Assembly: GCA_013619155.1 (NCBI GenBank)
Contig: JABXKT010000012.1
Coordinates: 1 to 64,000, forward strand
Direction of reading: 5' to 3'
Length of the DNA: 64,000 nucleotides
Source: Desulfobacteraceae bacterium
GTDB lineage: Bacteria > Desulfobacterota > Desulfobacteria > Desulfobacterales > Desulfolunaceae
Positions 46,484 through 54,654 of the stretch are shown piece by piece. The translations under genes were made by a program, and so were the position numbers. Positions within the stretch are counted from its first letter, which is position 1, and the number at the start of each line of letters is the position of its first letter. The notes under the pieces are model-generated. The model ran no database searches. It had not been told where the DNA came from and saw only the letters and a list, made by a program, of their open reading frames with translations.

Positions 46484-46996
46484 ATAGCTAACCGCAGCAG
46501 AATAAACGTCAACAACAAGATCAGGGCACGAGAGGTACGCGTTATCGGTTCCGATGGAACTCAGCTGGGCGTACTTCCCCTTCATAAGGCATTGGCCACG
46601 GCCGCTGATGGTGGGCTGGACCTTGTTGAGGTGGCACCGAACTCCAATCCCCCTGTTTGCAAAATTATGGATTTTGGTCGTTTCAAATATGAAGAGACCA
46701 AGAAGCGGCAGGAGGCGAAGAAGAAGCAGAGCTCCTTCCAGATGAAGGAGATCAAGGTCCGGCCTAAAACAGGTGACCATGACTTGGAGACCAAGGTCGG
46801 TCACATCAAAAAGTTTATCGGCAAGAAACACAAGGTCAAGGTGACATGTATGTTCCGCGGGCGTGAGATTACCCTCTCCGCTCTGGGGCGTGAGTTGCTT
46901 GCCCGTGTTGCTGAGGAGACTACAGACGTAGCGACGGTAGAGCAGATGCCCAAGTTTGAAGGGCGTACCATGTTCATCATCCTCGCCCCCAGGTGA
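46484..46996 (+). CDS. infC: Translation initiation factor IF-3 with ATA start codon
   Basis: IF-3 prevents subunit joining and checks start codons. The 170-residue protein shows RAREVRVIGSDGTQLGV at the N-terminus, then LDLVEVAPNSNPPVCKIMDF, the linker rich in Lys and Gln, and a C-terminal KVTCMFRGREI. The start codon is ATA at 46484: it is preceded by GAGGAGGAG with a short spacer, an in-frame stop lies at 46451, and no ATG, GTG or TTG occurs between them. The first in-frame ATG, at 46592, would delete most of the N-terminal domain. E. coli infC uses ATT in an autoregulatory loop. Confidence 0.93.
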   Translation: MANRSRINVNNKIRAREVRVIGSDGTQLGVLPLHKALATAADGGLDLVEVAPNSNPPVCKIMDFGRFKYEETKKRQEAKKKQSSFQMKEIKVRPKTGDHDLETKVGHIKKFIGKKHKVKVTCMFRGREITLSALGRELLARVAEETTDVATVEQMPKFEGRTMFIILAPR

Positions 46997-47053
46997 TCCT
47001 TTGACCCGGGGCCCCCGTTTCCTGGGTCAGGGTGTGCCAACGTGGTGTGAATT

Positions 47054-47088
47054 GGCGCAGACCGCATCCGTAATATTTGCGGTGCGCC
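47054..47088 (+). other. Stem-loop between infC and rpmI
   Basis: GGCGCA pairs with TGCGCC and CCGCA with TGCGG, with a two-base GA bulge on one side and an 11-base loop. It lies about 60 bases ahead of rpmI. It may be a ribosomal-protein binding site (L20 is the known regulator of this operon in other bacteria), but the match is not shown. Confidence 0.5.
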
Positions 47089-47151
47089 TGCATGTTTATG
47101 GGCGAAGGGCTTCTGCTTGTCGTTCCATTTGAAATGAAAAGAGGTTTTACC

Positions 47152-47349
47152 ATGCCCAAAATTAAGACAAATAGAGCCGCTGCAAAGCGCTTTAAAATTA
47201 CAGGTACAGGCAAGATCAAGTTTAATAAATCCAACGGCAGCCATATCCTTACTAAGAAGACCACCAAGCGTAAGCGGTCTTTGCGGGTTGCTCAGGTACT
47301 TGATGCGACCAACAGAAAGGCCGTGAAAAGGATGCTTCCCAACGGTTAA
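47152..47349 (+). CDS. rpmI: 50S ribosomal protein L35
   Basis: The 65-residue basic protein begins [20 protein letters not shown] and ends in a KRMLPNG tail, as in L35. GAGG lies 7 bases before the ATG at 47152; the longer frame from 47077 is rejected. It is between infC and rplT, the conserved order. Its stop overlaps a small AACGG/CCGTT stem. Confidence 0.97.
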   Translation: MPKIKTNRAAAKRFKITGTGKIKFNKSNGSHILTKKTTKRKRSLRVAQVLDATNRKAVKRMLPNG

Positions 47350-47494
47350 TCCGTTACGGAGAAGATCTTGACAGAGGTGGCCGTCTAAAATGAGGGTTTC
47401 CGATGTCTCCCCATTGGCACTATAAAATACTAAAAAAACGGTGGTCGTCCCCCGCGAATGGCGGGTGTGACGAGATTTAAGGAGATTTAGATAG

Positions 47495-47848
47495 ATGAGA
47501 ATTAAAAGAGGCTACAAGGCAAGACAGCGCCGGAAAAAGGTCCTGAAGCTGGCCAAAGGTTTTCGTGGGGGTCGCAGTAAGCTGTTTCGAACAGCGGCAG
47601 ACTCCGTAGACAAGGCATTGATGTATGCCTATCGTGACCGCAAGCAGAAAAAACGTGATTTCCGCAGGCTCTGGATTGCTCGAATCAATGCAGGGGCCCG
47701 TATGAACGGTATTTCTTACAGCAAGCTGATTCATGGCCTGAAACTGGCCAATATCGATATCGATAGAAAGGTGTTGGCCGAGCTGGCCATCGCCGACCCT
47801 GCTGCATTTACCGTGATTGCAGAGCGAGCGTCTCAGCAGCTTCAGTAG
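47495..47848 (+). CDS. rplT: 50S ribosomal protein L20
   Basis: The 117-residue protein starts [20 protein letters not shown] and carries [17 protein letters not shown], typical for L20. In several bacteria L20 represses the infC-rpmI-rplT operon by binding its mRNA. The 145-base gap to rpmI contains a CCCGC/GCGGG stem near 47451-47466. AAGGAG precedes the start. Confidence 0.97.
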   Translation: MRIKRGYKARQRRKKVLKLAKGFRGGRSKLFRTAADSVDKALMYAYRDRKQKKRDFRRLWIARINAGARMNGISYSKLIHGLKLANIDIDRKVLAELAIADPAAFTVIAERASQQLQ

Positions 47849-48041
47849 ATCGATTCCCTTGCCACAATCGGGTCGCGTCTTGACGGCCTTGGTGCCGCGC
47901 ATAACGACCCGCTCTTTCGGATGGGACTTTTCGAGGTAAGCGCGGTTTTGCTTTTTAAAGCCGAACCGCCTTGCCTCGTTTTTTTAACAGGTCCCGACCC
48001 TCCCAGGTTGAGGCCATCCAAACGGGATATGTTGCGCGACC

Positions 48042-49049
48042 GTGGAAAACAATATCGAACAGATCTACAGTGAGGCCCTTGCCGACATCGAGGCGGCCTC
48101 CGATAAGAAGAACGTGGAAGCCCTTTCCACCCGCTATATGGGTCGAAAGGGTTTTGTGACTCAGTACCTTAAAAATATCTCATCGCTTTCCGACGAGGAG
48201 AAGCCCCTGGCCGGCAAACGGGCCAACGAAGTGAAGCGGGGGCTCGATGAGGCCATAACAAGCCGCCTCACCGCCCTTGCGGCAGAGGCCGAGGCCTCTG
48301 ATCTGGGTATTGATGTCACCCTTCCCGGGCGCCCTAGGGCCACCGGTTCTCTGCATCCCATCACCCGTATTACCACGGAGATCTGTGAGATCTTTACCCG
48401 TCTCGGGTTCTCTGTTGTCGAAGGGCCGGAGGTTGAGAGTGACTATTATAACTTCGAAGCCTTGAATATTCCCAAGCATCATCCCGCCCGGGATATGCAG
48501 GATACCTTCTATATCTCCCCTGAAACCGTGTTACGGACCCATACCTCTCCCACCCAGCCGCGCGTTATGGAGAAGAGTGAGCCTCCGGTACGAATTATCG
48601 CCCCGGGCAAGGTGTATCGGTGTGACTCCGACCTTACCCATACGGCCATGTTTCATCAGGTGGAGGGGCTTTATGTGGATAAAAAGGTCTCCTTCGGTGA
48701 TCTGAAAGGGGTACTTACCTCCTTCATCCACCAGATGTTTGATCCGGGCATCTCCCTTCGTTTTCGCCCCAGCTTTTTCCCCTTCACCGAGCCCAGCGCC
48801 GAGGTAGACATTCGGTGCGTGATCTGTCGCGGCAAGGGATGTCGTGTCTGTTCCCACACTGGGTGGCTTGAGATCCTGGGGGCTGGCATGGTGCATCCGG
48901 CGGTTCTTGAGAATGTGGGGTACGATACGGAAAAGGTCAGTGGATTCGCCTTCGGCATGGGGGTGGAGCGTATCACCATGTTGAAATACGGCGTGGATGA
49001 TATCCGGAAATACTTTGAAAACGACATCAGGTTCCTGAGGCAATTCTAA
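48042..49049 (+). CDS. pheS: Phenylalanyl-tRNA synthetase, alpha subunit
   Basis: PheS carries the class II catalytic core that charges tRNA-Phe. The 335-residue protein has an N-terminal coiled-coil region (1-90) and then the class II motifs, with HPARDMQDTFY, LRTHTSPTQPRVM and GMGVERITMLKYG (motif 3). The start is GTG at 48042; upstream GGGATAT is a weak ribosome binding site, and no better in-frame start exists. pheT follows after 1 base. Confidence 0.97.
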   Translation: MENNIEQIYSEALADIEAASDKKNVEALSTRYMGRKGFVTQYLKNISSLSDEEKPLAGKRANEVKRGLDEAITSRLTALAAEAEASDLGIDVTLPGRPRATGSLHPITRITTEICEIFTRLGFSVVEGPEVESDYYNFEALNIPKHHPARDMQDTFYISPETVLRTHTSPTQPRVMEKSEPPVRIIAPGKVYRCDSDLTHTAMFHQVEGLYVDKKVSFGDLKGVLTSFIHQMFDPGISLRFRPSFFPFTEPSAEVDIRCVICRGKGCRVCSHTGWLEILGAGMVHPAVLENVGYDTEKVSGFAFGMGVERITMLKYGVDDIRKYFENDIRFLRQF

Positions 49050-49050
49050 G

Positions 49051-51483
49051 ATGAAATTCAGTCTAAGTTGGTTAAACGAATACATCTCCCTGGATATGGG
49101 GATTGAAGGCCTGACGGATGGGCTTACTATGGCCGGCCTGGAGGTCGATTCTATCACCCCCCTCTACGATTCGTTGGATGGTGTGGTGGTGGGGCGTATT
49201 TTGGAGGCAAAACCACATCCCAACGCGGACAAGTTGCGTCTGTGCCAGGTGGATGTGGGAGCCGATGAGCCCGTGGGGATCGTCTGTGGTGCGCCCAATG
49301 CGGCCGAAGGGTTGGTGGTGCCATGCGCTCTGCCAGGGGCTCTTTTGCCTGGGGGTATCAAGATTAAAAAGGGGAAGATCCGGGGCGAGAAGTCCGGAGG
49401 GATGCTCTGTAGTGCCAAAGAGCTTCAGCTCGCTGTGGATGCAGAGGGCCTCATGGCACTCTCCTCGATCCTTAAGCCGGGGATGCCCATCAAGGAGGCC
49501 TTGGACCTCTTTGATACCATGGTAGAGATCGATCTGACCCCCAACCGTCCCGATTGCCTCAGTGTGCTGGGTGTGGCCCGTGAAGCGGGGGCGATTCAGG
49601 AGCCTCCAGTGGCGCTGAGTCATCCTGAAGTCGTGCTTCCCGAGGCGAAGGCCTCCCTGGGAACCATCGGCGATCACGCCTCGGTGGCCATTGAAGATGA
49701 GGACCTCTGCTGGCGGTATGCGGCTCGACTGATCTTCGATATTACGGTGGGGCCCTCTCCCCAGTGGCTCCAGCGCCGTCTTCTCTCTGTGGGGCTCTCC
49801 CCTATTAACAACATCGTGGATATTACCAACTTCGTGATGATGGAGACGGGTCAGCCGCTTCACGCCTTCGATTTTGATCAGCTGGCGGAGAACCGCATCG
49901 TGGTGAAACGTGCCACCGAAGGGGAGGCCTTTACCTCTCTGGATGGCAATGCACACACGCTGAACTCCGAGATGCTGATGATCTGTGACGGAGAAAAATC
50001 GGTGGCCATCGCCGGGGTCATGGGGGGGCAAAACTCCGAAATTGAGGCGGGGACCACCCGCATTCTCCTGGAGAGCGCCTGTTTTAACCCCACCTCTGTT
50101 CGAAAGACCTCCAAGTTAACGGGTATTCACTCCGATGCCTCCCACCGTTTTGAGCGCGGCAGCGATCCAGAAGGGGTGCTCTACGCCCTGAATCGTGCGG
50201 CGGCTCTTATGGCGGAGCTGGGGGATGGATCCCTGGTGGATGGCGTCATCGATGAGAACCCCGTGCCCTATGCCGCGCGAACCATCACGGTCAATGTCGA
50301 GGCCCTCAACAGTCGTCTCGGTACCTCGCTTTCGGCGCAGGAGATGATGGCGCTTCTGGTGCGCGTTGAGTTTTCCGTGACGGTTCTCGATGAGAACACC
50401 CTGGATGTGATCCCCCCCTCTTTCCGCGTGGATGTGGAGAGGCCCGAAGATATCTCCGAAGAGATCGCCAGGCTCTGGGGCTACGACAACATTGAGATCT
50501 CTTATGCCAAGGTGGTGGCCTCCAATGAGAGTTACCCCAAGGCCTTTGCCGCACGTCAGATGGTACGGGGTGCCTTCGCAGGGTTGGGCTTCAATGAGGC
50601 GATAAACTACAGCTTCATTCGTGAAGATGCCGTGGATCGTCTTCGGTTTGCCGAAGCGGACCGCCGGCGAAGTCTTGTCTGTATTGTGAATCCCATCTCT
50701 GAAGAGCAGAAGGTGATGCGGACGTCTCTGATTCCCGGACTCTTGGCCGTCGCCGCACGGAACATTAGTGTCCAGGAACGCAGCCTCGCCCTCTTCGAAG
50801 TCGGGGCCACCTTCATTGCCGGTGAGGGGGAGACCGAACTTCCCCAAGAGATTGAACTGGTGGCGGGTTTTATCACGGGCAGTCGTGTGGACGCCTCCTG
50901 GTTTGGCAAGGAGTCGGCCTGTGATTTCTTTGATCTGAAGGGTGCCCTCGAAGGACTCTTTGAGACGCTCCATATCTCAGGTCTCACCTTTCGCCCCCTG
51001 GCCGCCGATATGTGTCACTATACACGTCCTGGCTATACAGCCGAAGTTCTTGTGGGCGGTGAGGTGATCGGTCTGGTGGGCAAGGTGCACGGTGAGGTGC
51101 TGAAGAGCTTTGAGCTCAAGCAGGATCTCTTTGTCTTCGAGATGGCCATGGCCCCCTTGGCGAGTCGTATCTCCGGGGACCGTGATTCCATGCCGATTCC
51201 AAAATTTCCTTCAGTCACGCGTGATGTGACCATTATCTGTGATGCCTCGGTCCGGGCCGGGGATGCCGTGGCGGCGATCTCCGATGAGAAAGAGGCGCTT
51301 ATTGAGCGCTCCTGGCTCCTGGATCGTTATGCGGGAGAGAATATTCCGGCCGGTAAACAGAGCCTGACCTTTCGGGTGGTCTACCGCTCTGCGGATAAGA
51401 CCTTGAAGGATAAGGCGGTCAATAAGATCCACACGCGCTTGATGGATATGTTGATGACACGCTTCGATGCGGTGCTTCCCTGA
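49051..51483 (+). CDS. pheT: Phenylalanyl-tRNA synthetase, beta subunit
   Basis: PheT supplies tRNA binding and editing. The 810-residue protein begins with a B1/tRNA-binding-like domain (VVVGRILEAKPHPNADKL). It continues with B3/B4 editing domains containing PNRPDCLSVLGVAREAG and with NNIVDITNFVMMETGQPLHA. The C-terminal anticodon-binding FDX-ACB domain, SVTRDVTIICD, comes last. The length is typical. It follows pheS by one base and is followed by a terminator. Confidence 0.97.
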   Translation: MKFSLSWLNEYISLDMGIEGLTDGLTMAGLEVDSITPLYDSLDGVVVGRILEAKPHPNADKLRLCQVDVGADEPVGIVCGAPNAAEGLVVPCALPGALLPGGIKIKKGKIRGEKSGGMLCSAKELQLAVDAEGLMALSSILKPGMPIKEALDLFDTMVEIDLTPNRPDCLSVLGVAREAGAIQEPPVALSHPEVVLPEAKASLGTIGDHASVAIEDEDLCWRYAARLIFDITVGPSPQWLQRRLLSVGLSPINNIVDITNFVMMETGQPLHAFDFDQLAENRIVVKRATEGEAFTSLDGNAHTLNSEMLMICDGEKSVAIAGVMGGQNSEIEAGTTRILLESACFNPTSVRKTSKLTGIHSDASHRFERGSDPEGVLYALNRAAALMAELGDGSLVDGVIDENPVPYAARTITVNVEALNSRLGTSLSAQEMMALLVRVEFSVTVLDENTLDVIPPSFRVDVERPEDISEEIARLWGYDNIEISYAKVVASNESYPKAFAARQMVRGAFAGLGFNEAINYSFIREDAVDRLRFAEADRRRSLVCIVNPISEEQKVMRTSLIPGLLAVAARNISVQERSLALFEVGATFIAGEGETELPQEIELVAGFITGSRVDASWFGKESACDFFDLKGALEGLFETLHISGLTFRPLAADMCHYTRPGYTAEVLVGGEVIGLVGKVHGEVLKSFELKQDLFVFEMAMAPLASRISGDRDSMPIPKFPSVTRDVTIICDASVRAGDAVAAISDEKEALIERSWLLDRYAGENIPAGKQSLTFRVVYRSADKTLKDKAVNKIHTRLMDMLMTRFDAVLP

Positions 51484-51530
51484 TTTAAGGGTGGGTACGT
51501 GACCGGATTCGATGCGGTGCGATGATATTA

Positions 51531-51557
51531 AAAAGGGCGCCTCTGGCGCCCTTTTTT
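51531..51557 (+). terminator. Terminator after pheT
   Basis: GGGCGCC pairs with GGCGCCC around TCT, with four As before and six Ts after. It lies about 50 bases after the pheT stop and ahead of the MerR gene. Confidence 0.9.
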
Positions 51558-51686
51558 GTTAGAATTTTCTTGCAAAAAAGAAGCCGGGAAGAAAAAATAG
51601 ACGGACGGGTGAGGGCATTTAAAGGGGGACTTTCACGAAAAAGGTCCCGTCTCTCTCGTGCTTGGATCGGGAGGGAGGGAGAAAGA

Positions 51687-52016
51687 ATGGACAGTGTGCC
51701 TCAGAAGAGATATTTTAAGATCAGTGAAGTGAGTGTTTTGACGGGATTGGAGCCCTATGTACTGCGGTTCTGGGAGGGAGAATTCTCCGCGATTCGACCC
51801 AAGCGTGCCGATTCTGGGCAGCGTATGTATCGTCAGTGCGATATTGACGTGATCTTTGAGATCAAACGATTGCTTCATCATGAGCGCTATACTATTGAGG
51901 GTGCAAAAAAGATGGTAAGTGCCAGGGGGAGAGAGTTGGAGCCCCCTCGTGGAGGAACATCGGAGGTGCTCAAGGGTATCGTCGATGAATTAAGCCAAAT
52001 TCGGGAGATGATTTAG
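51687..52016 (+). CDS. MerR-family transcriptional regulator
   Basis: The 109-residue protein has a MerR-type winged helix at the N-terminus: YFKISEVSVLTGLEPYVLRF, then RMYRQCDIDVIFEIKRLL. It lacks the cysteines of metal sensors and has only a short C-terminal helix, like small MerR proteins placed after pheT or ihfA in many bacteria. The ATG at 51687 has GGGAGGGAG upstream; the frame also opens at 51522, inside the pheT terminator, which is rejected. Targets are unknown. Confidence 0.9.
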   Translation: MDSVPQKRYFKISEVSVLTGLEPYVLRFWEGEFSAIRPKRADSGQRMYRQCDIDVIFEIKRLLHHERYTIEGAKKMVSARGRELEPPRGGTSEVLKGIVDELSQIREMI

Positions 52017-52057
52017 ATCGACACAGGATTTGGTGGCGGTGTGTGATGATTAATATA

Positions 52058-52086
52058 TTGACAATACACTTTTTTTATCCTATTAC
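52058..52086 (+). promoter_or_regulatory. Promoter of the rimP-nusA-infB operon
   Basis: A consensus TTGACA and TATTAC are separated by 17 bases, about 300 bases ahead of rimP. This would give a leader of about 300 bases. Confidence 0.65.
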
Positions 52087-52094
52087 ATTATGCT

Positions 52095-52320
52095 GGAATT
52101 TTGAGGGAGCCGCACGCTAGCCTCGAAGTGGGTGCATTTGTTGGCCACTTTGGGTGTTGCAGAGCCTAATTCTTGCCGTTTTTTATGCATGCGCCCCTTG
52201 AAAGAGTCCCGATTCCGGGGCATTTGTCGAGCAGTACCCTTTTTTTCTCTTAAAGGCGCTCCGGCAAGGGTGACTGCCTGAAAAGGTGGCGCCGCGACAT
52301 GAAGGTGTGTTGCATTCGGG
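52095..52320 (+). other. Structured leader of rimP-nusA-infB
   Basis: The leader can form GGCGC/GCGCC (52254-52258 with 52288-52292) around GGCA/TGCC, and a small CCCG/CGGG hairpin at 52208-52219. No tRNA (as metY in E. coli) and no riboswitch core was found. Confidence 0.4.
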
Positions 52321-52344
52321 AGCGGGCAAAATGCCCGTTTTTTT
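52321..52344 (+). terminator. Terminator-like hairpin ahead of rimP, possible attenuator
   Basis: CGGGCA pairs with TGCCCG around AAA and is directly followed by seven Ts. It lies about 45 bases before the rimP start and downstream of the predicted promoter, so transcripts must read through it. Confidence 0.75.
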
Positions 52345-52390
52345 GTTTTTTTATTGCCCTGTGTTACAGTGGGATGAACGGATAGCCAGT

Positions 52391-52921
52391 ATGAGCATCA
52401 GCTCCAAAAAAAATAAATTTCGGAAAAAAGAGAGCCGTCCACGTTCGGCCGTCACCGGCAGGGCCTTTACTGAAGCACAACGCCTTGCCGAGGAGCTGTG
52501 CGAAGGAGAGGGTCTGGAACTGGTTCACATGGAATCGGTGATAGATCTTGGCCACTGCATCCTGCGACTCTATATCGATAAAGAGGGCGGGGTGAACCTG
52601 GGTGATTGCACCGGGGTAAGCCGCCAGTTGGGTGACTTATTCGATGTCTCTCTGCTGATTAGCGGAGAGTATCGCCTTGAAGTCTCCTCTCCGGGCGTGG
52701 ATCGACCCATTTCAAAGCCAGCGGATTTTGAGCGATTTAAAGACCGTGTGGCTGTGATCACGACTCTTTCTCCTGTGGAGGGGAGAAGCCGCTTCAAGGG
52801 CATGCTCCTCGGGTTCACCCCGGATGAGCGAGTCCGCTTGGAGGTGGACGGAACGACGCATGAGATTGCCCTTGAAAACATTAAACGTGCCAGACTTGTC
52901 GGAAATATTGGAGAGAGCTGA
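52391..52921 (+). CDS. rimP: Ribosome maturation factor RimP
   Basis: RimP helps 30S subunit assembly. The 176-residue protein has a family core starting around residue 28 (EAQRLAEELCEGEGLELVH). It continues with LRLYIDKEGGVNLGDC, then EYRLEVSSPGVDRPI and a C-terminal SH3-like half. The ATG at 52391 is preferred, as upstream frames cross the terminator-like hairpin. The N-terminal 25 residues are a basic tail (SSKKNKFRKKESRPR). The stop overlaps the nusA ATG by one base. Confidence 0.95.
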   Translation: MSISSKKNKFRKKESRPRSAVTGRAFTEAQRLAEELCEGEGLELVHMESVIDLGHCILRLYIDKEGGVNLGDCTGVSRQLGDLFDVSLLISGEYRLEVSSPGVDRPISKPADFERFKDRVAVITTLSPVEGRSRFKGMLLGFTPDERVRLEVDGTTHEIALENIKRARLVGNIGES

Positions 52922-54549
52922 TGCAAATTTCAGAGATCAAAAGGGTTGTCGAGCAGGTCAGCAAAGACAAGGGAATCGATTTTAATGTGCTGATCAAGAC
53001 GCTGGAAGAGGCCCTTGCCTCTGCAGCCCGAAAAAAGCTGGGCAAGAACGCCGACATCGAGGTTCAGTATAACGAAGAATCCGGTGAAATTGAGGTGTTT
53101 CAGTTCAAAGAGGTGGTGGCCGATGTGGTGGACCCCGATGTTGAGATTACCTTCGAAGAGGGGCGTAAGCTCGATAACGATTGTGAATTCGGTGACAGTC
53201 TGGGCCTGAAGGTGGATACCTCCACTTTCGGCCGTATTGCCGCCCAGTCCGCCAAGCAGGTGATCATCCAGAAGATGAAGGACGCCGAGCGCGAAGCGAT
53301 CTATGAGAGCTTTATCGATCGCAAGGGCGAGATCATCAACGGCATCGTACAGCGTGTGGACCGTGGGGATCTCATCGTGAACCTCGGAAACACCGAAGCG
53401 ATTCTTCCCGTGCGCGAGCAAATTTCTCGGGAGGCCTTTCGACGAGGCGACCGTGTTCGATCCTTGATCAAAGATGTGCTCCTGGAGTCCCGAGGGCCCC
53501 AGGTGATCCTAACCCGTGCCAGCTCCGAGTTCCTTATCTCTCTGTTTAAGACCGAGGTGCCGGAAATCATGGAAGGGGTGGTGAAGATCAATGGTGCAGC
53601 ACGCGAGTCAGGTGTTCGTGCCAAGATTGCCGTCAGCTCCATCGACTCCGATATCGATCCCGTGGGCGCCTGTGTGGGCATGAAGGGGAGTCGGGTTCAG
53701 AACGTGGTTCAGGAACTCAAAGGGGAGAAAATCGATATTATCCCCTGGCATCCCGATGATGCCCGTTTTGTTTGCAATGCCCTGGCTCCGGCCGAGATCG
53801 CCAAGGTGATCATGGACGAAGACAGGAAGAGCATGGAAGTGATTGTTCCTGTGGACTACCTCTCCGTGGCTATTGGTAAGAAGGGGCAGAACGTTCGTCT
53901 CGCCTCTATCCTTACCGGATGGCAGCTGGATGTGGTCAGTGAAGAGGAGCATAGCCGAACTCTCAAAGATGAGTTAAATACTCTTATGAGCATCCCCGGA
54001 GTTGGGGCAGCTCAGGCTGAATCGCTTCATTCAAATGGGTTCTACACCTTAGACGATATAGCCGATGCCTCTATGGACGATTTGATGGAGGTGGATGGCT
54101 TCGATGAGGAGCGGGCAACGCTGGTTTTAGAATTTGCCCGAAATCCGAAAGCTCAGGTGAAGACGCCCGACGACGATGTGTCCGACGATGATGCGTCCGA
54201 TGACGATATGTCTGATGACGATATGTCTGATGACGATATGTCTGATGACGATATGTCTGATGACGATGTGTCTGATGACGATGTGTCTGATGACGATGTG
54301 TCTGATGACGATGTATCTGACGAAGATGAGTCCGCGGCAGATACAGAGGCCGTACATGATATCACTGACGAAGAGGTGTCAGTGGAATCCGAATCCGATA
54401 CCCTTGACGTCCATGACGCCGAAGGGGAGATTGACAGCTCGGATCAGGAGGCAGACCTTGAGTCTGGAGCCCTCAAGACCGATATGGCCGATGAAGAGGC
54501 CGATAGCTCGGAGCAGGAATCAGATCCCGAACCGAATCCCGACGCGTAA
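52921..54549 (+). CDS. nusA: Transcription factor NusA with acidic repeat tail
   Basis: NusA binds RNA polymerase and modulates pausing, termination and antitermination. The 542-residue protein has an N-terminal polymerase-binding domain (1-125), an S1 domain (about 135-200), and KH1/KH2 domains (about 230-345, with VAIGKKGQNVRLAS). A helix-hairpin-helix region (about 355-410, IPGVGAAQAESL) follows. Beyond residue 416 is an acidic tail, starting with 11 copies of a five-residue unit (DDDxS) encoded by 15-base repeats. Ordinary NusA proteins are 350-500 residues, so the tail is extra. The gene starts within the rimP stop. Confidence 0.96.
   Translation: MQISEIKRVVEQVSKDKGIDFNVLIKTLEEALASAARKKLGKNADIEVQYNEESGEIEVFQFKEVVADVVDPDVEITFEEGRKLDNDCEFGDSLGLKVDTSTFGRIAAQSAKQVIIQKMKDAEREAIYESFIDRKGEIINGIVQRVDRGDLIVNLGNTEAILPVREQISREAFRRGDRVRSLIKDVLLESRGPQVILTRASSEFLISLFKTEVPEIMEGVVKINGAARESGVRAKIAVSSIDSDIDPVGACVGMKGSRVQNVVQELKGEKIDIIPWHPDDARFVCNALAPAEIAKVIMDEDRKSMEVIVPVDYLSVAIGKKGQNVRLASILTGWQLDVVSEEEHSRTLKDELNTLMSIPGVGAAQAESLHSNGFYTLDDIADASMDDLMEVDGFDEERATLVLEFARNPKAQVKTPDDDVSDDDASDDDMSDDDMSDDDMSDDDMSDDDVSDDDVSDDDVSDDDVSDEDESAADTEAVHDITDEEVSVESESDTLDVHDAEGEIDSSDQEADLESGALKTDMADEEADSSEQESDPEPNPDA
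54169..54333 (+). repeat. 15-base tandem repeat inside nusA
   Basis: Eleven consecutive 15-base units encode DDDVS, DDDAS, four DDDMS, four DDDVS and a closing DEDES (residues 417-471). The DNA of units 4-6 is identical (GATGACGATATGTCT), with small changes toward the edges. The unit length keeps the frame, so unit gain or loss would change tail length without disrupting NusA. Confidence 0.95.
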
Positions 54550-54617
54550 GCCTTTATACCCGGGCTGGTGTCACTTAACGGATTGGTTTTTCGGTAAGCC
54601 GTGTGAATAGGGAGTTG

Positions 54618-54641
54618 TTGCAGAATATATTGCAGAATATA
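54618..54641 (+). repeat. 12-base tandem repeat ahead of infB
   Basis: TTGCAGAATATA occurs twice head to tail, ending 13 bases before the infB start, immediately before the AGGGGGAG ribosome binding site. It resembles a recent duplication. Confidence 0.8.
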
Positions 54642-54654
54642 TTAGGGGGAGTGA

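Noticed and set aside
49072-50031. 319-codon minus-strand frame opposite pheT
   Set aside because: Same reasoning: antisense to a certain gene, unusual composition rich in His and Gly, no ribosome binding site.
52100-52320. tRNA (metY-like) ahead of rimP
   Set aside because: No T-arm TTCGA sequence and no cloverleaf could be built, despite GGCGC/GCGCC pairing.
54169-54333. Possible CRISPR-like array
   Set aside because: The repeats are contiguous 15-mers without spacers, in frame within nusA and coding DDDxS.
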